Shown here piece by piece: positions 51,103 to 61,750 of a stretch of 64,000 nt of DNA; the first letter of the stretch is position 1, and the number at the start of each line of letters is the position of its first letter. Position numbers and translations under genes: made by a program. The notes beneath the pieces are model-generated. The model worked only from the letters and a program-made list of their open reading frames with translations, had not been told where the DNA came from and did no database searches. Source of the stretch: Microbacterium saperdae (GTDB lineage Bacteria; Actinomycetota; Actinomycetes; Actinomycetales; Microbacteriaceae); NCBI RefSeq assembly GCF_006716345.1, contig NZ_VFOX01000001.1, positions 1,674,001 through 1,738,000 of the forward strand, read 5' to 3'.

Positions 51103-53544
51103 TCAGACGATGGTGCGGCCGATGCTGCCGATCACGCCGTCGATCGGCTGACCGGACGCGTCGCGCCGGGCACCAGGTTCGGGAAGCTTCCGCACGGCCC
51201 CCGTGGGGTCGACGGCCTGTGCCGGGTTCGGGCCCACCCACGCGACCGTGAGGCGGTCCTCGCCTTTCAGGAAGGCGTGCGCGCGCACGCCGCCGGTGGC
51301 GCGCCCCTTCGCGGGGTACTCCGAGAACGCGGTGACCTTCGCCCGACCCGGCTCTGTGCCGGGGAGGATGCCCTCGGTGCCCGAGACGGTGGCGACGACC
51401 GCTTCGGCGTCCGCATCGACGACGCCGAAGAACATCACCGCCGCACCGGATCCGAGTTTGATGCCGGCCATGCCGCCGGCAGCAGCGCCCTGAGGGCGCA
51501 CGGCAGAGGCGGAGAAGTGAAGGAGCTGCGCGTCGGTCGTGACGAACACGAGCTCGGCGTCGTCCGGTGCCTCGGCAGCGCCGACGACGGTGTCACCGGG
51601 CTTCATGGCGATGACCTCGATCTCCGGGCGCACGGGGATGGCGGAGGGCACGATCCTCTTCACGGTTCCCTGGGCGGTGCCGAGTGCGATCGGAGTGTCG
51701 CTGTCGAAGCGCACGAAGCCGAGGATCCGCTCGCCACGAGTGGTGATGCCCAGGTAGTCCCGCAGTGGCGTACCCGCTGCGAGCTGCACCGAGCTGGAGG
51801 GCACGGACGGCAGATCGACGGGGGAGAACCGCACGACGCGACCAGCGCTGGTGAGTGCACCGAGCTCTGCGCGGACCGTGACCTCGAGCGTCGTCAGGAT
51901 CGCATCGTGCTTGCTCCGTCGTGCCGGCACCGTGAGCTCCTGTCCTTCACCCAGGTCGACGCGCACGGCGCGGCCGGTGGTGGAGAGCACGAGCACCGTC
52001 GGGGCATCGGCGATCTGGAGATCGACAGCACCCTTCGTCGCACGGGGCTTGGGCGGAGCAGCGTTCATCAGCAGCGTGCGGCGCGGCGTCCCGTAGGCGT
52101 CGGCGGCGGCGTCGAGCTCGGTGGCGACAGCGGCGCGGAGCAGCACCGGGCTGTCCAGCAGCTCGCGGAGAGCAGCGATCTCGGCCTTCAGCGCATCGCG
52201 CTCTGCCTCGAGCTCGATGCGTGAGAACTTCGTCAGTCGGCGCAGGCGGAGCTCGAGGATGTACTCGGCCTGCAGCTCGCTGAGATCGAAGACGGAGCGC
52301 AAGCGAGAGCGCGCCTGCTCCGAATCGTCGGAGGAGCGGATGACCTGGATGACCTCGTCGATGTCGAGGATCGCGATCAGCAGACCCTCGACGAGGTGCA
52401 GGCGCTCCTCTCGGCGGGCGAGGCGGTAGCGGCTGCGCCGGGTGATGACCTCGAGGCGGTGCGCCACGTAGACGCTCAGCATCTCCTTGAGGCCGAGCGT
52501 GCGGGGCTGGCCGTCGACGAGCGCCACGTTGTTGATGCTGAACGAGTCCTCGAGCGGAGTGAGTCGGTACAGCTGCTCCAGCACGGCGTTCGGATCGAAC
52601 CCGGTCTTGATGCCGATCGCGACGCGCAGACCGTGATTGCGGTCGGTCAGGTCGGTGACATCGCTGATGCCCTGGAGCTTCTTGGACTGCACCGCGTCGC
52701 GGATCTTCTCGATCAGACGCTCGGGCCCGACCATGTACGGCAGCTCGGAGACGACGATGCCCGTGCGGCGAGGGCCGAGAGGTTCGATGGACACCTTGCC
52801 GCGCACCTTGAGGGCGCCGCGGCCGTTGGCATAGGCGTCCTTGACGCCGTCGAGGCCCATGATCACCCCGCCGGCCGGGAAGTCCGGGCCCGGCACGAAC
52901 TCCATGAGGTCTTCCGTGGTGGCGTCCGGATTCTCGAGCAGGTGCGTGGCAGCCGCGACGACCTCGATGAGGTTGTGCGGGGCCATGTTCGTGGCCATGC
53001 CGACCGCGATGCCGCTCGCACCGTTGACGAGCAGGTTCGGGAACGCGGCAGGCAGGACGGCGGGCTGCTGGAACTGTCCGTCGTAATTCGGGATGAAATC
53101 TACGACGTCCTCGTCGAGGTTCTCCGTCAGGGCCAGCGCGGCGGCCGCCAGGCGGGCCTCGGTGTATCGCGCGGCTGCGGGCCCGTCGTCGAGTGAGCCG
53201 AAGTTGCCGTGCCCGTCGACCAGGGGCACGCGCAGCGCCCACTCCTGCGCCAGGCGCACGAGTGCGTCGTAGATGGCCGTGTCGCCGTGCGGGTGGAGCT
53301 TCCCCATCACCTCGCCCACGACGCGGGCGCTCTTCACGTGACCGCGGTCGGGGCGGAGGCCCATCTCGGCCATCTGGTAGAGGATGCGTCGCTGCACCGG
53401 CTTGAGACCGTCGCGCGCATCGGGCAGAGCGCGGGAGTAGATCACCGAGTACGCGTACTCGAGGAACGAGCCCTGCATCTCGGTGGACAGGTCGATGTCC
53501 TGGATGCGCTCCTCGACGGGCTCGGGCGGCGGAGTTTTCGGCAT
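51103..53544 (-). CDS. parC: DNA topoisomerase IV subunit A
   Basis: The 813-residue subunit breaks and rejoins DNA with Tyr127 ([10 protein letters not shown]). The quinolone region reads [20 protein letters not shown], with Thr89 at the position of Ser83 in GyrA. The C-terminal half has a coiled coil and a beta-pinwheel region ([33 protein letters not shown]). It is convergent with parE and shares its terminator. Confidence 0.93.
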   Translation of the reverse strand: MPKTPPPEPVEERIQDIDLSTEMQGSFLEYAYSVIYSRALPDARDGLKPVQRRILYQMAEMGLRPDRGHVKSARVVGEVMGKLHPHGDTAIYDALVRLAQEWALRVPLVDGHGNFGSLDDGPAAARYTEARLAAAALALTENLDEDVVDFIPNYDGQFQQPAVLPAAFPNLLVNGASGIAVGMATNMAPHNLIEVVAAATHLLENPDATTEDLMEFVPGPDFPAGGVIMGLDGVKDAYANGRGALKVRGKVSIEPLGPRRTGIVVSELPYMVGPERLIEKIRDAVQSKKLQGISDVTDLTDRNHGLRVAIGIKTGFDPNAVLEQLYRLTPLEDSFSINNVALVDGQPRTLGLKEMLSVYVAHRLEVITRRSRYRLARREERLHLVEGLLIAILDIDEVIQVIRSSDDSEQARSRLRSVFDLSELQAEYILELRLRRLTKFSRIELEAERDALKAEIAALRELLDSPVLLRAAVATELDAAADAYGTPRRTLLMNAAPPKPRATKGAVDLQIADAPTVLVLSTTGRAVRVDLGEGQELTVPARRSKHDAILTTLEVTVRAELGALTSAGRVVRFSPVDLPSVPSSSVQLAAGTPLRDYLGITTRGERILGFVRFDSDTPIALGTAQGTVKRIVPSAIPVRPEIEVIAMKPGDTVVGAAEAPDDAELVFVTTDAQLLHFSASAVRPQGAAAGGMAGIKLGSGAAVMFFGVVDADAEAVVATVSGTEGILPGTEPGRAKVTAFSEYPAKGRATGGVRAHAFLKGEDRLTVAWVGPNPAQAVDPTGAVRKLPEPGARRDASGQPIDGVIGSIGRTIV

Positions 53545-53588
53545 GGGCTTCCTGAGGGCGTGCGGGAGCCTGTGTCAGACTGGCTCGG

Positions 53589-54710
53589 ATGTCCCTCATG
53601 CTACCGTCCGAGTCGCCATCAGCCCGGAGCATCGTCGGGGTGGCGGGCGACCTCTTCGCGTCCTTGCGTGCCGAGTCCGATGTGCTCCCGCCCGCGCAGT
53701 CCGTCGTGCTCGTGGTGGTCGACGGCCTCGGCGCCATCAGCCTCCGCGGTCATGCGGGTCACGCCAGGGCGCTGACGGCGGGGATGACGAAGCGCGACAC
53801 CGCGCAGTCGGTGTTCCCGTCGACCACGGCCGCTGCGTTGACGAGCATCCTCACCGGGGTGTGGCCGGGCGAGCACGGCCTCGTCGGATACCGGGTGCTC
53901 GACGCCCGTCGCGACGTGCTCGTGAACCAGCTCACCGGCTGGGAGTCGGAAGGGCTCGACCCGCTCACCTGGCAGCCGGCGCCGACGATCTTCGAGCAGG
54001 CCGTGGCTGCCGCGAGACCGGCGTTCGCCGTCGGTGTCGCCGCCTACGAGCACAGCGGGTTCACGCGGGCCACGCTGCGCGGCGCCGAGTTCGTGGCGGC
54101 GAGCACTCCCGCGGAGCGCGTCGCAGCCGCCTACGGGCTCGCGGAGCAGCACCCCGGCGCTCTCGTCTACTGCTACCTTCCCGAGGTCGACAAGGCGGGG
54201 CACAAGCACGGCGTGGCGTCTGCCGAGTGGGTGGCGGCGCTCGAGGACATCGATTCCGCTCTCTCGGTACGGGTGCCCTCCGGTGTCGGCGTGCTCGTCA
54301 CCTCCGACCACGGCATGGTCGACGTGCCGTCACGGCGTCAGGCGGTGCTCGACGCTTCGCACCTGGCCGGCGTCCGCCATGTCGGGGGAGAACCGCGGAT
54401 GCTCCACGTCCACCTCGAGCCGGATGCCGTCGCCGCAGACGTCGTGGCTCGCTGGCGCGCCGACCTCGACGGCGTCGCCGATGTGCTCACCCGCGACGAG
54501 GCGATCGCGGGCGGCCTCTTCGGGCCGCGCGTCACGGATGACGCTCGTTCTCGGGTGGGGGACCTGCTGGTCGTCGCCCGCGGAGTGTGGGCGGTCTACG
54601 ACGGCACTGCCGCCGACCAACGGGGCCGCGGGATGATCGGGCAGCACGGGGGACTGACTCCCGAAGAGAGAACGGTCCCGGTGATCAGGCTCGGTGCATT
54701 CTCCCGCTGA
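53589..54710 (+). CDS. Alkaline phosphatase-superfamily (nucleotide pyrophosphatase-type) protein
   Basis: A 373-residue AlkP-superfamily hydrolase with the metal site VVVDGLG, the nucleophile region FPSTTAAALTSILTGVWPGE (Thr/Ser), YCYLPEVDKAGHKHG and the second metal site TSDHGMVDVP. Members cleave phosphodiesters or pyrophosphates. No signal peptide is seen, so it is probably cytoplasmic. It diverges from parC with 44 bp between, and is conserved at this place in Micrococcales. Confidence 0.9.
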   Translation: MSLMLPSESPSARSIVGVAGDLFASLRAESDVLPPAQSVVLVVVDGLGAISLRGHAGHARALTAGMTKRDTAQSVFPSTTAAALTSILTGVWPGEHGLVGYRVLDARRDVLVNQLTGWESEGLDPLTWQPAPTIFEQAVAAARPAFAVGVAAYEHSGFTRATLRGAEFVAASTPAERVAAAYGLAEQHPGALVYCYLPEVDKAGHKHGVASAEWVAALEDIDSALSVRVPSGVGVLVTSDHGMVDVPSRRQAVLDASHLAGVRHVGGEPRMLHVHLEPDAVAADVVARWRADLDGVADVLTRDEAIAGGLFGPRVTDDARSRVGDLLVVARGVWAVYDGTAADQRGRGMIGQHGGLTPEERTVPVIRLGAFSR

Positions 54711-54734
54711 GCAGGAGAGGCGCCGACACTGACA

Positions 54735-55784
54735 TCACTCGTCGGTACGGGCTCCGAAGACGATCTCGTCCCACGAGGGCATCGCGTTGCGGCGGCGCCG
54801 GCGGGCGTTGCCGTCGGACGGCTCACTCGAGCTGGTCTGCGGTTCCGTCGTCGCCGGTTCCGGCTCATCGGTCTCCGGTTCGAACGCCGCGTCGAACAGG
54901 GCGATCGGGTTCGGCTCGGAGTGGAGATCCTCGACGTCATCGATCAACGGAGCCGTCTCGCGCTGGCCGCGGCGGCGACGGAGCGCCTCGAGCAGGTCTG
55001 CTGTCTCGGGGCTCGTCGTCGACGACTCGGGTGCGCGCTTGGTCGCAGCCTCCTGAGCGGCGGCGTTCGAGCGCTCCGGAAGAGACGGTTCCTCGACATC
55101 GGCCTCGGGGGTCGGCAGCAGCCGCGGCCCGAATGCACCGGAGTCGAAGCGGCTCTCGTCCTTGTACGGCGAGCCGGCGCGCTCCGCGTCGACCGCCCGC
55201 AGACGGGGGATGAGCCCTTCAGGCAGGGAACCCTGACGGGAGAGCTGCGTGGCGTCGGCATTGAGCGGCGACAGGGCACTGCGTCGAGGATCGAAGCTCC
55301 ACCGCGCGTCGTGCTCGACGTCGCTCGCAGTGAACTCGAGCTTGACGATCCAGCCGGTCTCGTCCTTCCAGCTCGCCCACCGTTCCTCCGACGCCTCGAC
55401 ATCGGCGAGCTTGGCGCGAACGGCGACCCCGAAGGTCGGCTGGGCGTCGGGCTCCACCTCGCTGCCGATCAGCACGGGAACGGCCAGGGCCTGACCGATG
55501 ATGTGCTCGCGCTCCGCGAGCACCGGGCCCTCGAAGCGGGCGACGTCGTCGACACTGATGCCGAGCAGCTCGGAGACCTCGACGGCGGTGAGCCCGGCGC
55601 GGATCTGCGCCTGGATGTCACGGGGACTGGCGGCCAGACGCTGTGCGGTCGGCTCGGCCTGGCGGGTGGCGCGACGGATCTCCCGTTGCAGGACATCGTC
55701 GATGGGCAGCGCGAACCGCTCGCCCGACTCGGTCGCGAGTACGAGGACTCCTGATTCTGTGCCGACGATGGTGACGTTTTCCAT
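54735..55784 (-). CDS. sepH: SepH, septation protein (DUF3071)
   Basis: A 349-residue protein with the SepH N-terminal domain (ENVTIVGTESGVLVLATESG; FALPIDDVLQREIRRA) and an HTH-like segment (LTAVEVSELLGISVDDVARF), followed by a long acidic, disordered tail ending RRRNAMPSWDEIVFGARTDE. SepH binds FtsZ and promotes its assembly in Streptomyces and Mycobacterium. It is divergent from a DUF4193 gene, the usual order. Confidence 0.92.
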   Translation of the reverse strand: MENVTIVGTESGVLVLATESGERFALPIDDVLQREIRRATRQAEPTAQRLAASPRDIQAQIRAGLTAVEVSELLGISVDDVARFEGPVLAEREHIIGQALAVPVLIGSEVEPDAQPTFGVAVRAKLADVEASEERWASWKDETGWIVKLEFTASDVEHDARWSFDPRRSALSPLNADATQLSRQGSLPEGLIPRLRAVDAERAGSPYKDESRFDSGAFGPRLLPTPEADVEEPSLPERSNAAAQEAATKRAPESSTTSPETADLLEALRRRRGQRETAPLIDDVEDLHSEPNPIALFDAAFEPETDEPEPATTEPQTSSSEPSDGNARRRRRNAMPSWDEIVFGARTDE

Positions 55785-55982
55785 GCGAATGCCCCTCTGA
55801 TGGGTGTGCGTTCATGGTGTCACGCGAGTGCCCTCGCGGGCGGGAATACTCTGGGCGTGCCGCGAGTTTGCTCTGTCGCACACCCCGGCATTTGCTTATT
55901 GCTCTGAGGTCGTGCAAACTATGGCCGCCGAATACCCGACGGCGAACCACCCACTCGTACCATGAAAGTGGAGATCTACCGC

Positions 55983-56276
55983 ATGGCAACCGATTACGAC
56001 GCTCCCCGAAAGAGTGAAGACGACTCCGAGTCGATCGAAGCGCTCAAGGAGCGTGTGCCGGACAAGCTCTCCGGCTCAAGCGGGGACGAGGATTCCGACA
56101 ACCCGTCGAGCTTCGACCTCCCGGGCGCCGATCTGTCCGACCTCGAGCTCGATGTCGTCGTGCTGCCCGCGCAGCAGGACGAGTTCACCTGCATGAGCTG
56201 CTTCCTGGTGAAGCACCGCTCGCAGCTCGACCACGAGGACGCTTCCGGCCCTATCTGCAAGGAGTGCGCTGCCTGA
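55983..56276 (+). CDS. DUF4193 family protein
   Basis: A 97-residue acidic protein (MATDYDAPRKSEDDSESIEA...) with the C-terminal metal knuckle CMSCFLVKHRSQLDHE followed by CKECA. It matches the conserved actinobacterial DUF4193 family located next to sepH and dut. The ATG at 55983 is the family start; a longer frame from 55962 is not needed. Function unknown. Confidence 0.9.
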   Translation: MATDYDAPRKSEDDSESIEALKERVPDKLSGSSGDEDSDNPSSFDLPGADLSDLELDVVVLPAQQDEFTCMSCFLVKHRSQLDHEDASGPICKECAA

Positions 56277-56296
56277 GCACGCGCAAGCGAACCGCA

Positions 56297-56328
56297 ACGC
56301 GCCCCCGACCTTCCGGTCAGGGGCGCGT
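56297..56328. terminator. Bidirectional terminator
   Basis: ACGCGCCCCCGACC and GGTCAGGGGCGCGT form a 14-bp stem with one mismatch around a TTCC loop, between the convergent DUF4193 and DUF3093 genes. Confidence 0.85.
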
Positions 56329-56365
56329 CGTCATTTCGGGCGTGGGTCGCGAGTCGCGGTGCGCG

Positions 56366-56830
56366 TCAGGACCGGGACTCGCGGATCGCGGCGGCGAGGC
56401 GGTCGGGAGTCCGCGACGAGATCGTCCAGCTGTCCACGGGGTCTGCCGGGTCGATGTTCGGCACGACCACGACCCCGTCGATGCCTCCGCGGATGAGATG
56501 CCACCCGCGCGCCGGAAGTCCGGGGCCCCGGGCCTGTCGCGCATCCTCCGCCGTCAGCGCCACGGGCTCGCCGAGGTGCACGGTGTCGATGTGCGCCCGA
56601 CCGGCGCGCAGCACGGCTCCCTCGACAGTCACGACCGGCGTCGAGACGATGAAGAGCGTGACGAGCACCGCGGAGACGGCGGCGCCGACCAGGAGCGCGA
56701 CCGTCGATCCGATCGGGACGAAGATCAGCGACACCATCGGTCCCGCCAGGGCGACCGTGACCAGGAGCCGCAGGCTCGGGGCGAGTCGTTCGCGATAGTG
56801 CGTACGTGCGTCTGTGGTGGGGTTCTGCAT
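56366..56830 (-). CDS. DUF3093 membrane protein
   Basis: A 154-residue protein with two membrane segments (LLVTVALAGPMVSLIFVPIG; VALLVGAAVSAVLVTLFIVS) and a cytoplasmic part with LPARGWHLIRGGIDGVVVVP and DSWTISSRTPDRLAAAIR, typical of DUF3093. It diverges from dut in many actinobacteria, as here. The start is ATG 56830 or the in-frame ATG 56839. Function unknown. Confidence 0.88.
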   Translation of the reverse strand: MQNPTTDARTHYRERLAPSLRLLVTVALAGPMVSLIFVPIGSTVALLVGAAVSAVLVTLFIVSTPVVTVEGAVLRAGRAHIDTVHLGEPVALTAEDARQARGPGLPARGWHLIRGGIDGVVVVPNIDPADPVDSWTISSRTPDRLAAAIRESRS

Positions 56831-56836
56831 TAGCCT
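56831..56836 (+). promoter_or_regulatory. -10 hexamer TAGCCT of a leaderless start
   Basis: TAGCCT ends 6 nt before the dut GTG at 56843, in the 12-bp region between divergent start codons. Confidence 0.5.
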
Positions 56837-56842
56837 CATGGG

Positions 56843-57295
56843 GTGACCGATTCCGTTGATGTCCCCATTATCGCCTCTGTGGTCCCCGGATACGCCCACC
56901 CGGGCGACGCCGGCGCCGACCTGGTGGCGGCGGAGGCCGTGCATCTCGCACCGGGCGAGCGAGCGCTGGTCGCGACCGGCGTGCGCATCGCGTTGCCCGA
57001 AGGGTACGCCGCCTTCGTGGTCCCGCGCAGCGGTCTCGCGGCCAAGCACGGCATCTCGATCGTCAACTCTCCGGGGACCGTCGACGCGGGGTACCGCGGT
57101 GAGATCAAGGTGAGTCTGATCAACACCGACATCCACAGCGCGTACGATGTGGCCGTCGGCGATCGCATCGCGCAGCTGATCGTCATGCCCGTGACACGTG
57201 CCACGTTCATCCCGGTCGAAGAGCTGCCGGACAGCGTGCGCGGCGAAGGTGGATTCGGATCCACCGGCTATCAGGCAGGGAAGAACAATGACTGA
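56843..57295 (+). CDS. dut: dUTP diphosphatase
   Basis: A 150-residue trimeric dUTPase that hydrolyses dUTP to dUMP and pyrophosphate. The five motifs are visible: GDAGADLVA, PRSGLAAKHG, IVNSPGTVDAGYRGEIKVSL (catalytic Asp), GDRIAQLIV and the C-terminal GEGGFGSTGY. Start GTG. Its end overlaps the next start by 8 bp. Confidence 0.96.
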   Translation: MTDSVDVPIIASVVPGYAHPGDAGADLVAAEAVHLAPGERALVATGVRIALPEGYAAFVVPRSGLAAKHGISIVNSPGTVDAGYRGEIKVSLINTDIHSAYDVAVGDRIAQLIVMPVTRATFIPVEELPDSVRGEGGFGSTGYQAGKNND

Positions 57296-57875
57296 CAACA
57301 CCCCCAACCCCGCGAAGTCCGCGCCGCTCAACCGGGCGACCGACGGGCCCTTCGACGATTCCGAGGCGAATCCGGTCCGCCCCTACATCGACCTCGGCGG
57401 CATCAAGATCCTTCCTCGCGAGGGACTCAATCTGCGCCTCGAAGTCGAGGAGCAGTCCAAGCGCATCGTGGCGGTCGGCCTCGATTACGCGGAATCCTCG
57501 CTTCAGGTCCAGCCCTTCGCCGCGCCGCGGTCCGGCGGACTGTGGGACGAGACCCGTGTGCAGCTCCGCGATCAGGTGCGCGCCCAGGGCGGCCGCGTCG
57601 AAGAGCGCGAAGGCGCACTCGGCAAAGAGCTTCTCGCCGAGGTGCCCGCCACGGCGAGCGAAGGGTCAGGACTGCGTCTGGCACGGTTCATCGGCATCGA
57701 CGGTCCCCGCTGGTTCCTCCGCGGTGTGATCGGCGGCGCTGCGGCGTCCGATCCTGACGCGGCGGAGAAGGTCGAGGACCTGTTCCGTTCCATCGTCGTG
57801 GTCCGCGGTGGTTCCCCGATGCCTCCGCGCGATCTGATCCCGTTGAAGATGCCGGCGACGCCGGGATCCGCGTGA
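57288..57875 (+). CDS. DUF3710 family protein
   Basis: A 195-residue protein of the actinobacterial DUF3710 family, with ATDGPFDDSEANPVRPYIDL, GGIKILPREGLNLRLEVEEQ, and RFIGIDGPRWFLRGVIGGAA. It follows dut almost universally in actinobacteria. The start overlaps dut; AGGGAAGAAC precedes the ATG. Function unknown. Confidence 0.92.
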   Translation: MTDNTPNPAKSAPLNRATDGPFDDSEANPVRPYIDLGGIKILPREGLNLRLEVEEQSKRIVAVGLDYAESSLQVQPFAAPRSGGLWDETRVQLRDQVRAQGGRVEEREGALGKELLAEVPATASEGSGLRLARFIGIDGPRWFLRGVIGGAAASDPDAAEKVEDLFRSIVVVRGGSPMPPRDLIPLKMPATPGSA

Positions 57876-58606
57876 GCACCCCCGAGCCCGGCGCCGAACG
57901 AGAGCAGAGCGCATCCGAGATCTTCGGTGCGGCGCTCGGCGGTGCGGCACGGCGTGCGGGGCTGGATCCCGCGGACGAGGGAAGAACTCACAAGGTCGTC
58001 TGGTCGGCGATCGGCGGGTGGCGCGGGATCCTCGAGTCGGTCCTGCCGAGCCTCGCGTTCGTCGTGCTGTTCACGCTGCAGCCGAAACCCCTCATCCTCG
58101 CGCTCGGCGTCTCTGTCGGGCTCGCTGCGGTCTTCACGATCATCCGTCTCATCCAGAAGTCGCCGCCGTCGGCCGCGCTCGGGGGACTGGTGGCCGCAGC
58201 CGCCGCTGCCGGACTGGCGCTGTGGACAGGGCGCGGTGAGGACAACTTCGTTCCCGGACTCGTGACGAACGCCGTCTACGGTTCTGCGCTGCTCATCTCC
58301 GCACTGATCGGCTGGTCTCTGATCGGTCTCGCTGCGGGCTTCCTGATGGGGGAGGGTACCGCCTGGAGGCAGGACCGTCGCAAGCGTCGCGCCTTCTTCT
58401 GGCTCGGGATCGCGTGGGCGGCGCTGTTCTTCGCCCGTCTCGCCGTGCAGTTCCCGCTGTATCTGGCCGGTGATGTCACCGCGCTCGGGACTCTGAAGCT
58501 GGTCATGGGGCTGCCGCTGTTCGCGCCGTTGATCGCCGTGACGTGGTTGGTCGTGCGTGCGCTGTACCCCCGCGCGCCTGCGCACGAGGATGCCTCTGCG
58601 GCGTGA
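57872..58606 (+). CDS. DUF3159 membrane protein
   Basis: A 244-residue protein with about five membrane segments and the family blocks WRGILESVLPSLAFVVLFTL and GIAWAALFFARLAVQFPLYL. The GTG start overlaps DUF3710 by 4 bp. It completes the dut-DUF3710-DUF3159 run. Function unknown. Confidence 0.91.
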   Translation: MSTPEPGAEREQSASEIFGAALGGAARRAGLDPADEGRTHKVVWSAIGGWRGILESVLPSLAFVVLFTLQPKPLILALGVSVGLAAVFTIIRLIQKSPPSAALGGLVAAAAAAGLALWTGRGEDNFVPGLVTNAVYGSALLISALIGWSLIGLAAGFLMGEGTAWRQDRRKRRAFFWLGIAWAALFFARLAVQFPLYLAGDVTALGTLKLVMGLPLFAPLIAVTWLVVRALYPRAPAHEDASAA

Positions 58607-58608
58607 TA

Positions 58609-58634
58609 GATTTATCTTGATATCAAGATAAATC
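58609..58634. promoter_or_regulatory. 26-bp perfect palindrome upstream of acnA
   Basis: The half-site GATTTATCTTGAT is followed directly by its exact reverse complement. The site is strongly A/T rich in a GC-rich region, starts 2 bp after the DUF3159 stop and lies about 125 bp before the acnA start. It is an operator-type site; the binding protein is not identified. Confidence 0.75.
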
Positions 58635-58681
58635 GCAGGCTTCTGCCGCGGGTCGAAAAGGCGCAGACTGGTTAGGTCCGC

Positions 58682-58714
58682 CTTGCTAGCCGCAGGACCT
58701 CCGAGGCGAGCAAG
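58682..58714 (+). other. Leader hairpin of acnA
   Basis: CTTGCTAGCC and GGCGAGCAAG pair with one mismatch around a 13-nt loop, 45 bp before the acnA start. It has no T-run, so a leader structure is more likely than a terminator. Confidence 0.4.
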
Positions 58715-58759
58715 ATGGAACCGCCTGTCGCTTCCATCAGATCAGAAGGAGACGGAATC

Positions 58760-61594
58760 GTGTCCACGGTGAACAGCTTCGGTGCCCAGAGCACCCTGAC
58801 AGTCGGCAGCACCGACTATGAGATCTTCCGCATCGACACGGTGCCCGGTTTCGAAAAGCTTCCCTTCAGCCTCAAGGTGCTGCTGGAGAATCTCCTTCGT
58901 ACCGAGGACGGCGCGAATGTGACGAAGGCGCAGATCGAGGCCCTGGGCTCGTGGGACGCGTCCGCGGAGCCGAACACCGAGATCCAGTTCACGCCGGCGC
59001 GCGTGGTCATGCAGGACTTCACGGGTGTTCCCTGCATCGTCGACCTCGCCACCATGCGTGAGGCCGTCACCGCCCTCGGCGGCGACGCGAACAAGATCAA
59101 CCCGCTCTCGCCCGCGGAGATGGTCATCGACCACTCGGTGATCGCCGATCTCTTCGGCTCGGAGAACGCTCTCGAGCGCAACGTCGAGATCGAGTACGAG
59201 CGCAACGGCGAGCGGTACCAGTTCCTCCGCTGGGGCCAGACGGCCTTCAGCGACTTCAAGGTGGTTCCCCCCGGAACCGGCATCGTGCACCAGGTGAACA
59301 TCGAGCACCTCGCCAAGGTCATCTACGACCGCGACGTGAACGGCGTGCTGCGCGCGTACCCCGACACCTGCGTCGGCACCGACTCGCACACCACCATGGT
59401 CAACGGACTCGGCGTCCTGGGCTGGGGCGTCGGCGGCATCGAGGCAGAGGCCGCCATGCTCGGCCAGCCCGTGTCGATGCTCATCCCGCGTGTCGTCGGT
59501 TTCAAGCTGAGCGGCGAGATCCCCGCCGGCGTCACGGCGACCGATGTCGTGCTCACTATCACCGACCTGCTGCGCAAGCACGGTGTCGTCGGCAAGTTCG
59601 TCGAGTTCTACGGTGCGGGTGTGGCCTCGGTGCCCCTCGCGAACCGCGCCACGATCGGGAACATGAGCCCCGAGTTCGGCTCGACGGCAGCGATCTTCCC
59701 GATCGATGACGTCACTCTCGACTACCTGCGCCTCACGGGTCGCAGCGAAGAGGCCGTCGCACTCGTCGAGGCATACGCCAAGGAGCAGAAGCTCTGGCAC
59801 GATGCCGCACACGAGCCCACGTTCAGCGAGTACCTCGAGCTCGACCTCGGCACCGTCGTGCCGTCGATCGCCGGGCCGAAGCGTCCGCAGGACCGCATCC
59901 TCCTCTCCGAGGCGAAGTCGCAGTTCGAGCAGGACATCCTGAGCTACGCCACCGCGTCGACCTCGGACTCGATCGTCGACCTGGAGTCGAAGCACTCGTT
60001 CCCGGCCTCCGACCCCGGTCAGACGCCCGGCGACGAGGAGCCGACCACGCGCCCCGTGCACATCAACAGCGGTGCTCCGGCGAATGCCTCCAAGCCGGTG
60101 CCGGTGACCACGCCGTCCGGTGAGAAGTACATCCTCGACAACGGCGCCGTCACGCTCGCGGCCATCACCTCGTGCACCAACACCTCGAACCCGTCGGTGA
60201 TGATCGCCGCCGGTCTCGTGGCACGCAAGGCGCTCGAGAAGGGCCTGAAGCAGAAGCCGTGGGTCAAGACCACGCTCGGCCCGGGCTCGAAGGTCGTCAC
60301 GGACTACTACGAGAAGTCCGGACTCGACAAGGACCTCGAGGGGCTCGGCTTCTACACCGTCGGCTACGGCTGCACGATCTGCATCGGCAACTCCGGCCCG
60401 CTGATCGAAGAGGTCTCCGCGGCCATCAACGATCACGACCTCGCCGTGACCGCGGTGCTCTCCGGAAACCGCAACTTCGAGGGGCGCATCAGCCCCGATG
60501 TGAAGATGAACTACCTCGCCAGCCCGCCGCTGGTCATCGCCTACGCGCTGGCCGGATCGATGCACTTCGACTTCGAGAACGACGCGCTGGGCAAGGGCAC
60601 CGACGGTGAAGACGTCTTCCTGAAGGACATCTGGCCCACGCCCGCCGAGGTGCAGGAGCTGGTCGATTCCTCGATCTCCCGCGAGCAGTTCATCAAGCAG
60701 TACGCGACCGTCTTCGACGGCGACGAGCGCTGGAAGAGCCTGCCGACTCCGGATGACGCGATCTTCCAGTGGGACGACAAGTCGACCTACGTGCGCAAGG
60801 CGCCGTACTTCGACGGCATGACGATGGAACTCACCCCGGTGCGCGACATCCAGGGCGCCCGTGTGATGGCGACGCTCGGCGATTCGGTCACCACCGACCA
60901 CATCTCGCCGGCCGGAAACATCAAGCCGGGGACGCCCGCGGCGCAGTACCTCACCGAGCACGGTGTCGACCGCAAGGACTTCAACTCCTTCGGTTCGCGT
61001 CGTGGCAACCACGAGGTCATGATCCGCGGCACGTTCGCGAACATCCGCCTGAAGAACGTCATGGTCTCGGCGGTCAACGACGGCCAGGTCGTCGAGGGTG
61101 GCTTCACCCGCGACTTCACGCTTCCGGGTGGACCGCAGTCGTACATCTACGACGCGAGCATGAACTACCAGGAGCAGGGCACGCCGCTCGTCATCTTCGG
61201 TGGCAAGGAGTACGGCTCGGGCTCATCGCGTGACTGGGCGGCCAAGGGTACGAGCCTGCTGGGCGTCAAGGCGGTCATCACCGAGAGCTTCGAGCGCATC
61301 CACCGCTCGAACCTGATCGGAATGGGCGTCGTCCCGCTGCAGTTCCCCGCCGGACAGAGCTGGGAGTCGCTGGGACTCGACGGCACCGAGGTCGTCTCGA
61401 TCTCCGGTCTCGAGGAGCTCAACAACGGCGTCACGCCGAAGACGGTCCGCGTGACCGCCACTCCGAGCGAGAACTCTCCCGAGGGCAAGCAGGTCGTGGA
61501 GTTCGACGCGGTCGTCCGCATCGACACCCCCGGTGAGGCGGACTACTACCGCAACGGCGGCATCCTGCAGTACGTGCTGCGTTCGCTGGTCTGA
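58760..61594 (+). CDS. acnA: Aconitate hydratase A
   Basis: The 944-residue [4Fe-4S] enzyme isomerises citrate to isocitrate in the TCA cycle. The cluster cysteines are in [18 protein letters not shown] and [13 protein letters not shown]. Other blocks are [32 protein letters not shown] and [15 protein letters not shown]. The GTG at 58760 is preceded by AGAAGGAGACGGAATC; ATG 58715 is in frame but has no such site. Confidence 0.96.
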   Translation: MSTVNSFGAQSTLTVGSTDYEIFRIDTVPGFEKLPFSLKVLLENLLRTEDGANVTKAQIEALGSWDASAEPNTEIQFTPARVVMQDFTGVPCIVDLATMREAVTALGGDANKINPLSPAEMVIDHSVIADLFGSENALERNVEIEYERNGERYQFLRWGQTAFSDFKVVPPGTGIVHQVNIEHLAKVIYDRDVNGVLRAYPDTCVGTDSHTTMVNGLGVLGWGVGGIEAEAAMLGQPVSMLIPRVVGFKLSGEIPAGVTATDVVLTITDLLRKHGVVGKFVEFYGAGVASVPLANRATIGNMSPEFGSTAAIFPIDDVTLDYLRLTGRSEEAVALVEAYAKEQKLWHDAAHEPTFSEYLELDLGTVVPSIAGPKRPQDRILLSEAKSQFEQDILSYATASTSDSIVDLESKHSFPASDPGQTPGDEEPTTRPVHINSGAPANASKPVPVTTPSGEKYILDNGAVTLAAITSCTNTSNPSVMIAAGLVARKALEKGLKQKPWVKTTLGPGSKVVTDYYEKSGLDKDLEGLGFYTVGYGCTICIGNSGPLIEEVSAAINDHDLAVTAVLSGNRNFEGRISPDVKMNYLASPPLVIAYALAGSMHFDFENDALGKGTDGEDVFLKDIWPTPAEVQELVDSSISREQFIKQYATVFDGDERWKSLPTPDDAIFQWDDKSTYVRKAPYFDGMTMELTPVRDIQGARVMATLGDSVTTDHISPAGNIKPGTPAAQYLTEHGVDRKDFNSFGSRRGNHEVMIRGTFANIRLKNVMVSAVNDGQVVEGGFTRDFTLPGGPQSYIYDASMNYQEQGTPLVIFGGKEYGSGSSRDWAAKGTSLLGVKAVITESFERIHRSNLIGMGVVPLQFPAGQSWESLGLDGTEVVSISGLEELNNGVTPKTVRVTATPSENSPEGKQVVEFDAVVRIDTPGEADYYRNGGILQYVLRSLV

Positions 61595-61603
61595 CGCATC
61601 GCT

Positions 61604-61640
61604 CGAAAGGGGCTCGGAACATGATTCCGGGCCCCTTTCG
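61604..61640 (+). terminator. Terminator of acnA
   Basis: CGAAAGGGGCTCGGAA and TTCCGGGCCCCTTTCG form a 16-bp stem with one mismatch around a 5-nt loop, ten bases after the stop codon. Confidence 0.85.
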
Positions 61641-61750
61641 TCGTGTCAAGGGTCCTGCCCTCTCCGAGGATTCCCGGGGGAGCGCGATAGGATCGACACG
61701 GCGTCCGCACCCCGCGCGAGCGCCGCTACGGAGCCTGTGAGGAGGCGCAG

